A stretch of 64,000 nucleotides of DNA, from NCBI RefSeq assembly GCF_000186345.1, contig NC_014962.1:1984001-2048000 (forward strand), written 5' to 3'. This document shows positions 44,491 to 52,797 of this stretch, piece by piece (position 1 is the first letter of the stretch; each line of letters starts with the position of its first letter). The stretch comes from Isosphaera pallida ATCC 43644. GTDB taxonomy: Bacteria > Planctomycetota > Planctomycetia > Isosphaerales > Isosphaeraceae. Under the pieces are notes generated by a model. The model did not search any database. It was not told the DNA's origin and saw nothing but the letters and a program-made list of their open reading frames with translations. The translations under genes and the position numbers were made by a program.

Positions 44491-45189
44491 ATGACTACTC
44501 CGTGCCTTCGTCCGGTTTGGGTCGCCGCCTTGGCGGTTTGTTTTGGGTTCGTCTCGATGTTTCAGACGGCTGCGCACGCTCAGGATCTCCCTCCGGTCAA
44601 ACCCGCCGACTCCGACTCGCCCCTGGCCGAGGACTGGCCCGGTGGCACCGCGCCGGGCACCATCGAGGTCAAGCGTTATCCGGCTTATCGCAGCGCCGTG
44701 GCGACCGCCAAAGGCATTCCGGTCAACTCTGGAGCCGACGGCGTCCTTTTCATGACGTTGTTCAACCACATCAGCAAGAACGACATCGCCATGACCACCC
44801 CCGTGGTCAACACCTACGATGAGGTCATGATCGAGACGCCTGGCGAAAAGGGGGTCATGACGATGGAGTTCATCTACCGCACCCCGCGCATGGGCAATCC
44901 GGGCCGCGACGGAGCCGTGGAGGTCAAGGATCACCCGGCCGCCACCTACGTGGCGCTTGGGATCCAAGGTCGGATGAACACTCAAATCATGCTCGACGGC
45001 GTGGCCCGTCTGGAGAAATGGCTCGAAGAACACAAGGACGAATGGGTCGCGGCCGGTCCTCCCCGTCGTCTGGGCTACCACGGTCCTATGACCCCTGAAT
45101 CCCAGAAGCTTTGGGAGGTTCAAATCCCAATCAAGCCGGCCAAAGAAGCCGCTCCTCCAACCGCCGGAGCCCGAGAAAACGTAAAATGA
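44491..45189 (+). CDS. SOUL-family heme-binding protein, exported
   Basis: A 232-residue protein with a signal peptide ending at AHA near residue 30. The SOUL/HEBP domain is recognised from IEVKRYPAYRSAVATA near the N-terminus, the core SKNDIAMTTPVVNTY and the late LARLEKWL-type helix; in eukaryotes this family binds heme or other tetrapyrroles. The position in a planctomycete periplasm suggests heme storage or transport, which is inference. The C-terminal 20 residues are low complexity. It reads away from the TMEM14-like gene and is followed by polX on the same strand after 305 bp. Confidence 0.85.
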   Translation: MTTPCLRPVWVAALAVCFGFVSMFQTAAHAQDLPPVKPADSDSPLAEDWPGGTAPGTIEVKRYPAYRSAVATAKGIPVNSGADGVLFMTLFNHISKNDIAMTTPVVNTYDEVMIETPGEKGVMTMEFIYRTPRMGNPGRDGAVEVKDHPAATYVALGIQGRMNTQIMLDGVARLEKWLEEHKDEWVAAGPPRRLGYHGPMTPESQKLWEVQIPIKPAKEAAPPTAGARENVK

Positions 45190-45494
45190 GTGGAGAGGTC
45201 GATTGATGATCGAGTCGTCCCACCTCCTATTTTAAACGTCCGTTTATCTACCCAACGGCTGATGGATTGTTGATTGCCCCGCGTCCCACGAACCGACTCC
45301 TCCCATCGTTCAGAGGAGTCGTGTCCGTGAGGCGCGGGTTGACATTTGGGAGCGTCCAAGCCCCTGGCGACGGAACGGATAGGGAGGACACCTTCAAACA
45401 CGCTTTCCAACGTCTATCGTTTCTATAAGTCCGCCTTGACACGCTGCGGCAAAAGGGATGGGGTAGACTCGGAGTCAAGTCAAGTCGCGTCAGT
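45190..45494. other. Intergenic stretch upstream of polX
   Basis: About 305 bp with no gene. A TTGACA at 45436-45441 and TAGACT at 45464-45469 resemble promoter hexamers but lie 22 bp apart, too far for a standard sigma-70 promoter, so the polX promoter remains unassigned. Confidence 0.45.
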
Positions 45495-47321
45495 ATGAAA
45501 GCACGAACTTTTGAGGACGCGACTGGGGAGTGGACGGGGATGGATGGTCCGCAGGTGGCCCGCGCGCTTCGGGAAATGGGCGTGTTGCTGGAATTGCGGG
45601 GCGAAAACGCCTTTCGCTGCAAAGCGTATTACAACGCCGCCGACGCGCTGCGGGGAATTGACGACTTGGCCGAGAAGATCAAGGATGGCGGCAAGGCGTT
45701 GGAGGGTTTGCCGGGTCTGGGATCGTCCATGTTGCGCAAGGTGGCTCAGCTCGCCTTGACCGGTCAGTTAGCCGAACTCGATGAACTGCGGCGCACCACT
45801 CCACCCGGCCTTTTGGAACTGTACCGCGTGCCGGGTTTGGGTCCCTCGAAGATCAAGGCGTTACGCGAGGGTCTGCAAATTGAAAGCCTCGCCGCGCTCA
45901 AGACCGCAGCCCAGACCGGCCAACTCGCACGGCTGAAAGGATTCGGACCGAAATCCCAGGCGTCCATTCTGGAAGCGATCGCTTTTCTCGAACAGGCTAG
46001 TTCCCGCTGTCTGCTCGACCAGGCCGACGGCTTCGCTCGGGCCTTAAGCCAGTCACTGGCGTCTTGCCCACTCATCGACAGTTCGAGGAGACTAGAACCC
46101 ACTGGGGAACTCCGTCGGCGGGTAGAAACCATCGGCGCGGTGGAACTGCTGGCGGTTCCCGCCAGCGGCCAGATCCACCCAGCGGAATTGGAACAGCTTC
46201 ACGCCAGCTGGGCGCGGCTCGGCTGGATCCGTGAACTCCGGTCCCAAAGTCTCGAAACCCCAGGTCCACCCGGCTCGCCGACCTTTGAGCTCGGCGTGTT
46301 GGAGGGTCGAGTCGGCGACGGCGTGCCGATCCGTCTCATCCTCTGCCCACGGGAACGCCTGGGATGGACCCAACTTTCTCGAACTGGTCCTGACTCGCAC
46401 GTCGCCGAATTCCTTGATCACGCCGCGCGTCGAGGCCGATCGACCTGGCCGATCGACGCGGAGGACGAGGCGACAATCCACCACAGTCTGGACCTGCCCT
46501 TCATTCCGCCCGAACTCCGCGACCAGCCCGGCGTGGTCGCCCGCGCCGCCCGTGGCCTCCTCCCCCGTCTGGTGACCCTGAGCGACCTCCGCGGCGTCTT
46601 CCATTGCCACACCGATTGGAGCGACGGCGCTCAAACGCTCGACCAAATGGCCCAGGCCGCCCGCGATCGGGGCTTCCACTACCTCGGGGTGGCGGACCAT
46701 TCGCAATCCGCCTTCTACGCCAACGGCCTCAGTCCCGAACGGGTCCACGCCCAGGCCGCCGCGATCGACCAGCTCAACACCCAGCTCGCCGGCGCGTTGC
46801 GGCTCTTCAAAGGCATCGAGAGCGACATCCTCGCCGAAGGTCAGCTCGATTACGCCGACGAACTGCTGAGGACGTTCGATTACGTCGTGGTTAGCGTCCA
46901 TTCCTCCTTTCGACTCAGGCGGGACGCCCAAACCGAACGTCTGATCCAGGCACTACGTCACCCAAACGCCACGATCTTGGGACATCCCACCGGACGCCTG
47001 TTGTTGGCGCGTGAGGGTTACGCGGTCGATCTCGATCGGGTTTTGGAGGAGGCGGCCCGTCTGGGCAAAGTGGTGGAGATTAACGCGAATCCCCATCGTC
47101 TCGATCTGGACGCCGCCCATGCCCGACGCGCCAAGGAGCTGGGCTTGCTTCTGGCCATCAACCCCGACGCGCACTCGATCGACGGTTTGGACGATGTGAG
47201 ATACGGCGTGGATGTTGCAAGGCGCGCTGGTTTGGAGCCGGGCGACCTACTCAACACGCTCGAAACCGACGAGGTGGCCGCGCGGCTGGCTGCTCTTAAA
47301 CGACTGTCCGGCAGTTCGTAA
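45495..47321 (+). CDS. polX: PolX-family protein, PHP nuclease intact, polymerase site degenerate
   Basis: A 608-residue bacterial PolX. Order: helix-hairpin-helix and 8-kDa-like region (about 15-175, with GLPGLGSSMLRKV, VPGLGPSKIKAL and LKGFGPKSQ), palm/nucleotidyltransferase-like region (about 180-340), and C-terminal PHP phosphoesterase (about 360-605). The PHP metal ligands are all visible: FHCHTDWSDG, VADHS, GIESDI, SVHSSF, GHPTG, NANPHR and NPDAHS. The palm motif, normally GSxRRxxETVGDxD, reads TGELRRRVETIGAVE, so the two catalytic Asp are A215 and E217, and no third Asp is evident in VPIRLILC. It should therefore be a 3'-5' nuclease or phosphatase without polymerase activity. ATG 45540 is a possible alternative start. 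Confidence 0.9.
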   Translation: MKARTFEDATGEWTGMDGPQVARALREMGVLLELRGENAFRCKAYYNAADALRGIDDLAEKIKDGGKALEGLPGLGSSMLRKVAQLALTGQLAELDELRRTTPPGLLELYRVPGLGPSKIKALREGLQIESLAALKTAAQTGQLARLKGFGPKSQASILEAIAFLEQASSRCLLDQADGFARALSQSLASCPLIDSSRRLEPTGELRRRVETIGAVELLAVPASGQIHPAELEQLHASWARLGWIRELRSQSLETPGPPGSPTFELGVLEGRVGDGVPIRLILCPRERLGWTQLSRTGPDSHVAEFLDHAARRGRSTWPIDAEDEATIHHSLDLPFIPPELRDQPGVVARAARGLLPRLVTLSDLRGVFHCHTDWSDGAQTLDQMAQAARDRGFHYLGVADHSQSAFYANGLSPERVHAQAAAIDQLNTQLAGALRLFKGIESDILAEGQLDYADELLRTFDYVVVSVHSSFRLRRDAQTERLIQALRHPNATILGHPTGRLLLAREGYAVDLDRVLEEAARLGKVVEINANPHRLDLDAAHARRAKELGLLLAINPDAHSIDGLDDVRYGVDVARRAGLEPGDLLNTLETDEVAARLAALKRLSGSS

Positions 47322-47379
47322 CCGACCCTGGGGTTTCCAGCTTGAAGGAATTGACCTATCGGATCATTTCAGGATGATT

Positions 47380-48144
47380 TCATCGATTGGGTTCAGGACA
47401 AGCCCAGGCGACAAGGTCACGGGTGCCGGCGGTTTTGTAGGAGAAAAAGAGTTCGCCGGCTTCATACCCGGCGGCCTGACCGATAAACCGGGCGGCTGTC
47501 TCGATCAACCGAATCACACGCTCCTCCCGATGGGCGAACTGGGTGCGGTAGGCGCGGATCGCGGCGAGTTTGGTCTCCAAACTTGGTCCGATGTCGCAGA
47601 CGATCCGCGAATGGGCCTGGGGCACGTTGAAATCCAGGGTGTGCAGGCCGATCGGAAAGGCCAGTTGGTTGGTGATCGTGTGGGGCGGCAAACCGTCGAA
47701 CCACTCGTCCCATTTGGTCAAGCGACTCATGAACACCGCTGCCTCGGTGATGCGCATGACCTGTTCGTGGTCGGGCGAGGCCATCGGCGTTTTGGAGCCG
47801 AACCCTAAGACGACCCGGGGACGGTAGGTTCGAAACACCTTGGCGAGGGCCAATCGGGATTCAAAGTCGTCGAAGAGACGACGATTGGGTTGGTTAAGCG
47901 TGAGACGCACGTGAACGCCCAGAATCCGCGCCGCCTCGGCCGCCTCGGCTAAACGGATATCGGGACCGGGCGACAGCGGGGTCGGTTCCCCATCGGTGAG
48001 ATCGACAATCCCCACGCCGTACCCCTGCTTCACCGACTGCGCCAAGGTTCCTCCGCACGCGATCTCCACATCGTCGGGGTGCGCTCCGACGGCAATCAGA
48101 TCCAATGCGCGACGATCGGGTTGCACGCCCGCCATAAAAGCCAT
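47380..48144 (-). CDS. PIG-L/LmbE-family deacetylase, BshB1-like
   Basis: A zinc-dependent N-acetyl deacetylase. The metal motif AHPDDVE is near residue 20 and the third ligand is in SPDHEQVM. The run [16 protein letters not shown] strongly recalls BshB1, which deacetylates GlcNAc-malate in bacillithiol synthesis, but other PIG-L enzymes of planctomycetes act on different sugars. No bshA or bshC gene is in the window. Start is ATG 48144 with GGAGG thirteen bases upstream; ATG 48135 is close by. It converges with polX, 58 bp between stops. Confidence 0.83.
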   Translation of the reverse strand: MAFMAGVQPDRRALDLIAVGAHPDDVEIACGGTLAQSVKQGYGVGIVDLTDGEPTPLSPGPDIRLAEAAEAARILGVHVRLTLNQPNRRLFDDFESRLALAKVFRTYRPRVVLGFGSKTPMASPDHEQVMRITEAAVFMSRLTKWDEWFDGLPPHTITNQLAFPIGLHTLDFNVPQAHSRIVCDIGPSLETKLAAIRAYRTQFAHREERVIRLIETAARFIGQAAGYEAGELFFSYKTAGTRDLVAWACPEPNR

Positions 48145-48344
48145 ACGGATTCCAAACGCCTCCAGCGGCAATCGGATACCACACCACACGGTGGATTGAG
48201 CACCGGCGGATTCCACCTACGACCAAGTGGGATTCTTCCACGACCCACCTGTTGGGAGAAACACGTCCCCCTGCAATGGAACAGGATGATGACCAAACCA
48301 TTTCGAGCCGTCCAGGGTTTTCCACCGAATTCCAGGTCGGACTC

Positions 48345-48373
48345 TTGACGACCTCGACGCCGCTGGGTAGACT
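48345..48373 (+). promoter_or_regulatory. Sigma-70-type promoter of tRNA-Glu
   Basis: TTGACG (48345-48350) and TAGACT (48368-48373) are separated by exactly 17 bp, with the -10 element ending 17 bp before the tRNA. This is the clearest promoter in the window. It may also serve the glycosyltransferase gene that starts 14 bp after the tRNA. Confidence 0.65.
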
Positions 48374-48390
48374 TCCCGCGTCTAACTCAA

Positions 48391-48465
48391 GGCCCCGTCG
48401 TCTAGCCAGGTCCAGGACACAGGATTTTCATTCCTGCAACACGGGTTCGAATCCCGTCGGGGTCA
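48391..48465 (+). tRNA. tRNA-Glu (anticodon TTC)
   Basis: A 75-nt tRNA with full cloverleaf: acceptor GGCCCCG pairs with CGGGGTC (one G-U), the anticodon arm is CAGGA-TTTTCAT-TCCTG with anticodon TTC, and the T-arm is ACGGG-TTCGAAT-CCCGT. The discriminator base is A. CCA is not encoded, so it must be added after transcription. Confidence 0.96.
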
Positions 48466-48478
48466 TTAGGATTGTTCT

Positions 48479-50320
48479 ATGAGCTTGTCGTCATTTGAAA
48501 CTCGTCTGACGTTCATCGTCATGGCGGGTTTCTTGTTGCGCTTGCCTGGGTTGGAACGGTGGTGCTGTTCCCACTACGACGAAGGTGCCTATGTGCTGGC
48601 GGCGGCGAATTTCGCCGATGACCCTGCTGCTGCGCTTCAAAGTGTGATCTACTTCGCGCCGCCCTTGTATGTCACCCTCGTCGGAGGGTTGACCCTTTTG
48701 GGTCTGCCGGTTGATTTCGCTGCCCCGTTGGTCTCGGCGCTGGCAGGATCGGCGGCGGTTGGCGGGATTGGTTTGCTGGGTCGGCGGGCGTTTGGCCCCG
48801 CGGCCGGCTTGGCCGCCGCGTTGTTGGCCGCCATGTCCGGCAGCTTGATTCACTTCGCCCGGTTGGCGTTGACCGACTCGCTCTTCCTGGCCCTTTGGGT
48901 CACCGCAATTCTGGCCACGATTCGAGCGGTCGAACGGCCCACCCTGTCACGGGGGGCAGGGGTGGGTCTGCTCGCCGGTCTAACCTGGCTCACTAAGTAC
49001 CACGGTTGGCTGGTCCTGGCGGTTTTCCTGGCCGCCAGCGGAGCCGAAGCGCTCCTCTCTGGTCCCGGCGGCTGGCGCGACCGGATCCAGAGACTCCGCA
49101 ACCGTGCGCCTTCGCTGCTGGTCGCTCTCCTGATCGGGGCGGGACTTCACGGGCTTTGGTTCCTGTTCGTCAAGGTCGTCGGACCAGGTTATCAAGCGGT
49201 TCTGACTCATCAATCCGGCTATTTCAAAGGTTGGGCGGCTTGGTGGCCGCACCTGAACGCCCAGTGGGCGCAATCGGTCCGCCTTCAAGGATCCCTCCCG
49301 TGGACTTTGAGCGCTGCGGCCCTCGCCTGGTTGATCGCTTGGCGTTTTGAGGCACACCGAGAGAGGATTCGCCCAACGGACACTCGGGACTCATCCCGGA
49401 CTCGTTGGTGGCGAACCCTTGGCGTCTCCCTGGCGGCTGTATTGCTGATCGCGGCGGGATGGGCCACACGGGGAGCATTCGCTACCGCATTGGCGTTGGC
49501 AGGCGTGGGATTGGCCGCGACCCGTCAGCGCGTGGTGGGCTGGACCCTGTTGGCTTGGTGGTCAGCCTTCGCGTTGGGTGGTCCGCTTTATCAGCCCTAC
49601 TCTCGGCTCTGGTTGCCGATGACCGCCCTGGCCCTGGTTTGCTGGGGAGGTTGGATCGGGTTCTTCCTGGAAGGGGAAGCGGCCCATCCCGCCAACCCGT
49701 CTCCAAACGCGGTCCAGGCGACTCGGCAACGTCTGACTTTAGCAGTGTTGGCAATGGCAGCGCTTGCGGTTCTCGCCACGTGGGTCGAGTTGGTGAACGC
49801 CTCCAGCTCTGAACCAAACGCCCGGCCCAACGGTGACAAGAACCAGCGGAAATGGTTTGTCCAGGATCGTGAGTTGCCTCCATCACGATTCTCGCCATGG
49901 CACTCAATGACCGACTGGTCGGCGATCGCGTCCCAAATCACCAAACACTTCGCCAAGACAACGACCGCTGAACGCGCCACGACTCGACTGGTCGGTTGGG
50001 TGTCGCCGGCGGTCTCGTTCAATCTGGCCATGCGCGGGGTTCAAGTCGGACGTCTGGCCGATTTCGAGGCGCTCGACACACCTGGCGGCGACGCCTGGGT
50101 GGTGATCGACCACACCATGCTCAACACCATTGAACCCACGCTCCGAACCACCGTCTTGAACCGACTGGCTCGAACGCATCAAATCGTTGAACGTTTCCCG
50201 ATCCACCCCGCACCTGCGGCGATCTTGGATCTCGACCCCTTCGCCAACTCCCGTACCATCGCCGAAGTCTCCCAATTGACGCTGTTTGGTCCGGGTCGAT
50301 CCAACCCCATCCGCGAGTGA
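48479..50320 (+). CDS. Membrane glycosyltransferase (ArnT/PMT-like)
   Basis: A 613-residue integral membrane protein with about ten or more helices in the style of lipid-linked-sugar glycosyltransferases (GT39/83, GT-C fold). The first periplasmic loop has the diagnostic acidic pair region SHYDEGAYVLAA, and the segment FARLALTDSLFLALW matches the conserved second loop. A soluble C-terminal tail of about 180 residues contains a likely periplasmic domain. Donor and acceptor are unknown; lipid A or protein glycosylation are both possible. The start codon is only 14 bp after the tRNA-Glu gene, leaving no room for a separate promoter. Confidence 0.8.
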   Translation: MSLSSFETRLTFIVMAGFLLRLPGLERWCCSHYDEGAYVLAAANFADDPAAALQSVIYFAPPLYVTLVGGLTLLGLPVDFAAPLVSALAGSAAVGGIGLLGRRAFGPAAGLAAALLAAMSGSLIHFARLALTDSLFLALWVTAILATIRAVERPTLSRGAGVGLLAGLTWLTKYHGWLVLAVFLAASGAEALLSGPGGWRDRIQRLRNRAPSLLVALLIGAGLHGLWFLFVKVVGPGYQAVLTHQSGYFKGWAAWWPHLNAQWAQSVRLQGSLPWTLSAAALAWLIAWRFEAHRERIRPTDTRDSSRTRWWRTLGVSLAAVLLIAAGWATRGAFATALALAGVGLAATRQRVVGWTLLAWWSAFALGGPLYQPYSRLWLPMTALALVCWGGWIGFFLEGEAAHPANPSPNAVQATRQRLTLAVLAMAALAVLATWVELVNASSSEPNARPNGDKNQRKWFVQDRELPPSRFSPWHSMTDWSAIASQITKHFAKTTTAERATTRLVGWVSPAVSFNLAMRGVQVGRLADFEALDTPGGDAWVVIDHTMLNTIEPTLRTTVLNRLARTHQIVERFPIHPAPAAILDLDPFANSRTIAEVSQLTLFGPGRSNPIRE

Positions 50321-50471
50321 TCTCCGCCTGACAGGCGTAGCTTGCCGAAGGGTCCAACTTGTCCTCCCCCGAAGGTAAGCTGCCAACCAACTCCCGCCCA
50401 CTCACGTTATCAGGAGTGGCAGCACTGCCTATCGTGGCTCCGAGAGGCAGCGTCGCCAACGCGAGATTGTC

Positions 50472-51860
50472 ATGACCGCCGAACCTCACTCCAACCCTCT
50501 TTCTCCGGAGCGTCATCATGGGCCGCGTCTGGATCCCCAGGCGTTAGGACTGGTGACCGACCTGTATCAACTCACCATGATGGCCGGTTACCGCGCGCGG
50601 GGTGTCCATCAAAGACCCGCGATCTTCGAGGTCTTCATTAGGCGATTGCCACCGGGCCGGGGTGCGATGATTTTCGCCGGGTTGGAACCACTGCTGCAGG
50701 ATCTCGTCAACCTAAGATTCAGCGCAGAACAGATCGAGTGGCTCAAGAGCCTGGCGATCTTTCAAAACGCGACGATCCCCTCGGCGTTCTGGGAGGAACT
50801 GGCAGTCTTGCGATTCACCGGCGACGTCTGGGCCATGCGCGAGGGGGAAGTCGCCTTCGCTAACGAACCTTTGATGAGGGTGCAAGCCCCTTTGTCCGAA
50901 GCGCAGTGGATCGAGTCATATGTGCTAGCCAGCCTGAGTTATCCCACGTTGGTGGCCACCAAGGCAGCGCGGATGGTCCAGGCCGCGAAGGGACGTCCGG
51001 TCATCGACTTCGGTTTGAGGCGAGGACATGGTCCCCACGCTGGCTTGCTCGCGGCCCGCGTCGGCTGGATCGCCGGATTCGCCGGAACCAGCCACGTCGA
51101 GGCCGCCCGACTCTGGAACATTCCCGCCTTCGGCACGATGGCCCACGCCTGGATCCAAAGCTACGGCGAGGAGCGGGAAACGGACGCCTTCGCCGAGTTC
51201 GCCGCGCTCTTTCCCCACGCGCCCACCGTGTTGGTGGACACCTTCGAGACCCTTGAGGGTATCCGCAAAGCGGCTCGAATCCATCCCCCAGTGGCCGCGA
51301 TTCGGTTGGACTCCGGCGACCTGCCCAACCTTGCCCGTCGCGCCCGCGCGATCCTGGACGATCACCAACGCAGTTCGACCCGCATCTTCGCCAGCGGCGA
51401 CCTGGATGAGTACAAAATCGACGCCTTGACCCGCGCGGAGGTTCCTATTGATGCCTTCGGGGTCGGTACCGAGTTCATCACCGGCGGCGACATCCCTAAA
51501 TTGTCGATAGTGTACAAATTGGTGGAACTCGATGGCCGTCCGGTGATCAAACGCGCTGAGGGCAAACGAACTCATCCCTTTGGCAAACAGGTCTGGCGTT
51601 CCCAAGATTGCGTTGGCATTTTCCGAGGCGATTATGTGACGCACCGTGACGAATCTGCCGAAGGGGAACCGCTTCTGATTCCCGCCATCGCCGGCGGACG
51701 ATTGGTTGAACCCCGCCCCAACCTAGAGACCATTCGCGCCTATTGCGCCGATCGTTGGGCGAACATTCCCGCCGAATTGCGTGATCTCCAACATCCCGGG
51801 ACCTATCCCGTCAGTTATTCGGAGCGGTTGGAACGCGCGTCGCGGGCAATGGGTCTTTAA
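50472..51860 (+). CDS. pncB: Nicotinate phosphoribosyltransferase
   Basis: Makes nicotinate mononucleotide from nicotinate and PRPP in NAD salvage. The N-terminal LGLVTDLYQLTMMAGY is typical, as are FEVFIRRLP, DFGLRRGHGPHAG (active-site loop with the regulated His), GTMAHAWIQSY and VLVDTFETLEGI with the phosphoribosyl-binding IRLDSGDL. At 462 residues it has the usual length of the longer PncB type. ATG 50472 was taken; a 150-bp leader with possible pairing (50339-50346 with 50374-50381) lies before it. It follows the glycosyltransferase gene on the same strand. Confidence 0.94.
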   Translation: MTAEPHSNPLSPERHHGPRLDPQALGLVTDLYQLTMMAGYRARGVHQRPAIFEVFIRRLPPGRGAMIFAGLEPLLQDLVNLRFSAEQIEWLKSLAIFQNATIPSAFWEELAVLRFTGDVWAMREGEVAFANEPLMRVQAPLSEAQWIESYVLASLSYPTLVATKAARMVQAAKGRPVIDFGLRRGHGPHAGLLAARVGWIAGFAGTSHVEAARLWNIPAFGTMAHAWIQSYGEERETDAFAEFAALFPHAPTVLVDTFETLEGIRKAARIHPPVAAIRLDSGDLPNLARRARAILDDHQRSSTRIFASGDLDEYKIDALTRAEVPIDAFGVGTEFITGGDIPKLSIVYKLVELDGRPVIKRAEGKRTHPFGKQVWRSQDCVGIFRGDYVTHRDESAEGEPLLIPAIAGGRLVEPRPNLETIRAYCADRWANIPAELRDLQHPGTYPVSYSERLERASRAMGL

Positions 51861-51946
51861 GAAAGAAGAGTTGAGCCGATCGTTCAGAACGAGCCAAAAC
51901 AACCAACCGAACTGGAAAATCTAGGCCGTTGCCGCCCATCGACCGT

Positions 51947-51991
51947 GCTGGCTGGGCTCGGGCGAGGCGTCCCGCACCCGACCCAACCAGC
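51947..51991. terminator. Bidirectional terminator hairpin, pncB/tlpA
   Basis: Imperfect long hairpin: left arm 51947-51962, right arm 51977-51991, 14 paired bases with one mismatch and one bulged C, 14-nt loop. It lies in the 141-bp gap between two converging genes, immediately before the leftward stop codon side. No clear T-run. Confidence 0.5.
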
Positions 51992-52001
51992 TGGAAGAGG
52001 A

Positions 52002-52544
52002 TCAGTTGATGTTGGCGCTGACGATCGTTTTGAGCGGCTCGTCCATCGACATCGGATGACCAATCCAAGCGATTTTACCGTCGGCCACGATGAAGGCGGT
52101 GGGGATACCCCGCTGCTTGGCCGCCATCATCCAATTCTTGGCCATAAATCCTTCGGAGGGGTTGGATCCTTCGGGAACCTCGTCCAGCGCTACGCGGTAG
52201 GTCATCTTGTCACCCATCTTTTCGATGAACGGCTTGACCTTCTTTTCGGCGTCCGGCTCAAAAGCGTTCAGCCCAATGATGACGACCTTGTCGCCGTACT
52301 TCTTCTGGAGTTCGTTGAGGTGGGGAATCGAAGTGCGGCAGGGCGGGCACCAGGTCGCCCAGAACTCGATGACATAGACCTGGTTCTTCTCGAACGACTC
52401 AACCTTCTCACCCTGAACGAACTCTTTGACCTGAATCTTAGGCGCAGGGTCGCCGACCTTCAGGGTGGCGTCTTGGGCAAAGGCGGTGGTCGCGCCAACG
52501 AGCGCCAGCACGCAGGCGATGGGGAGAGCGAAGAATCGCGTCAT
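52002..52544 (-). CDS. TlpA-like periplasmic thioredoxin
   Basis: A 180-residue exported thiol-disulfide protein. The signal peptide ends at AFA near residue 23. The thioredoxin fold begins at KVGDPAPKIQV; the redox motif is CPPC in FWATWCPPCRTS, and the cis-Pro segment is GIPTAFIV, as in TlpA/ResA-type reductants. It may reduce cytochrome c apoproteins or other periplasmic disulfides. ATG 52544 was chosen with GAGGT six bases upstream; the longer frame has no support. It lies downstream of the MutS-like gene in the opposite orientation of pncB. Confidence 0.9.
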   Translation of the reverse strand: MTRFFALPIACVLALVGATTAFAQDATLKVGDPAPKIQVKEFVQGEKVESFEKNQVYVIEFWATWCPPCRTSIPHLNELQKKYGDKVVIIGLNAFEPDAEKKVKPFIEKMGDKMTYRVALDEVPEGSNPSEGFMAKNWMMAAKQRGIPTAFIVADGKIAWIGHPMSMDEPLKTIVSANIN

Positions 52545-52797
52545 GGTGTGACCTCGGAACAGAGGAACGGGTACGGCTTTGATGGGAACGGGACGGAATG
52601 ATCGGGCGAGTCTCGGTCCTGTTAGGAACGGTTCAGATCCCGCCGCCACACCAAGCTGTATTTGATCGTAAGCAATTCCCACCTCTTTGTCAAACGTTTT
52701 GTCAACTCAAGCGATCAATCAGTTTAAGAACACTCAAGTCAATGCGAACGACCAAATCTCTGGTCGAAACACAGGGGCGGGCGGCGACCCGACCCGC

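Noticed and set aside
45436-45469. TTGACA and TAGACT before polX as a promoter
   Set aside because: The spacer is 22 bp, too long for a standard sigma-70 promoter, although the hexamers resemble those of the tRNA promoter.
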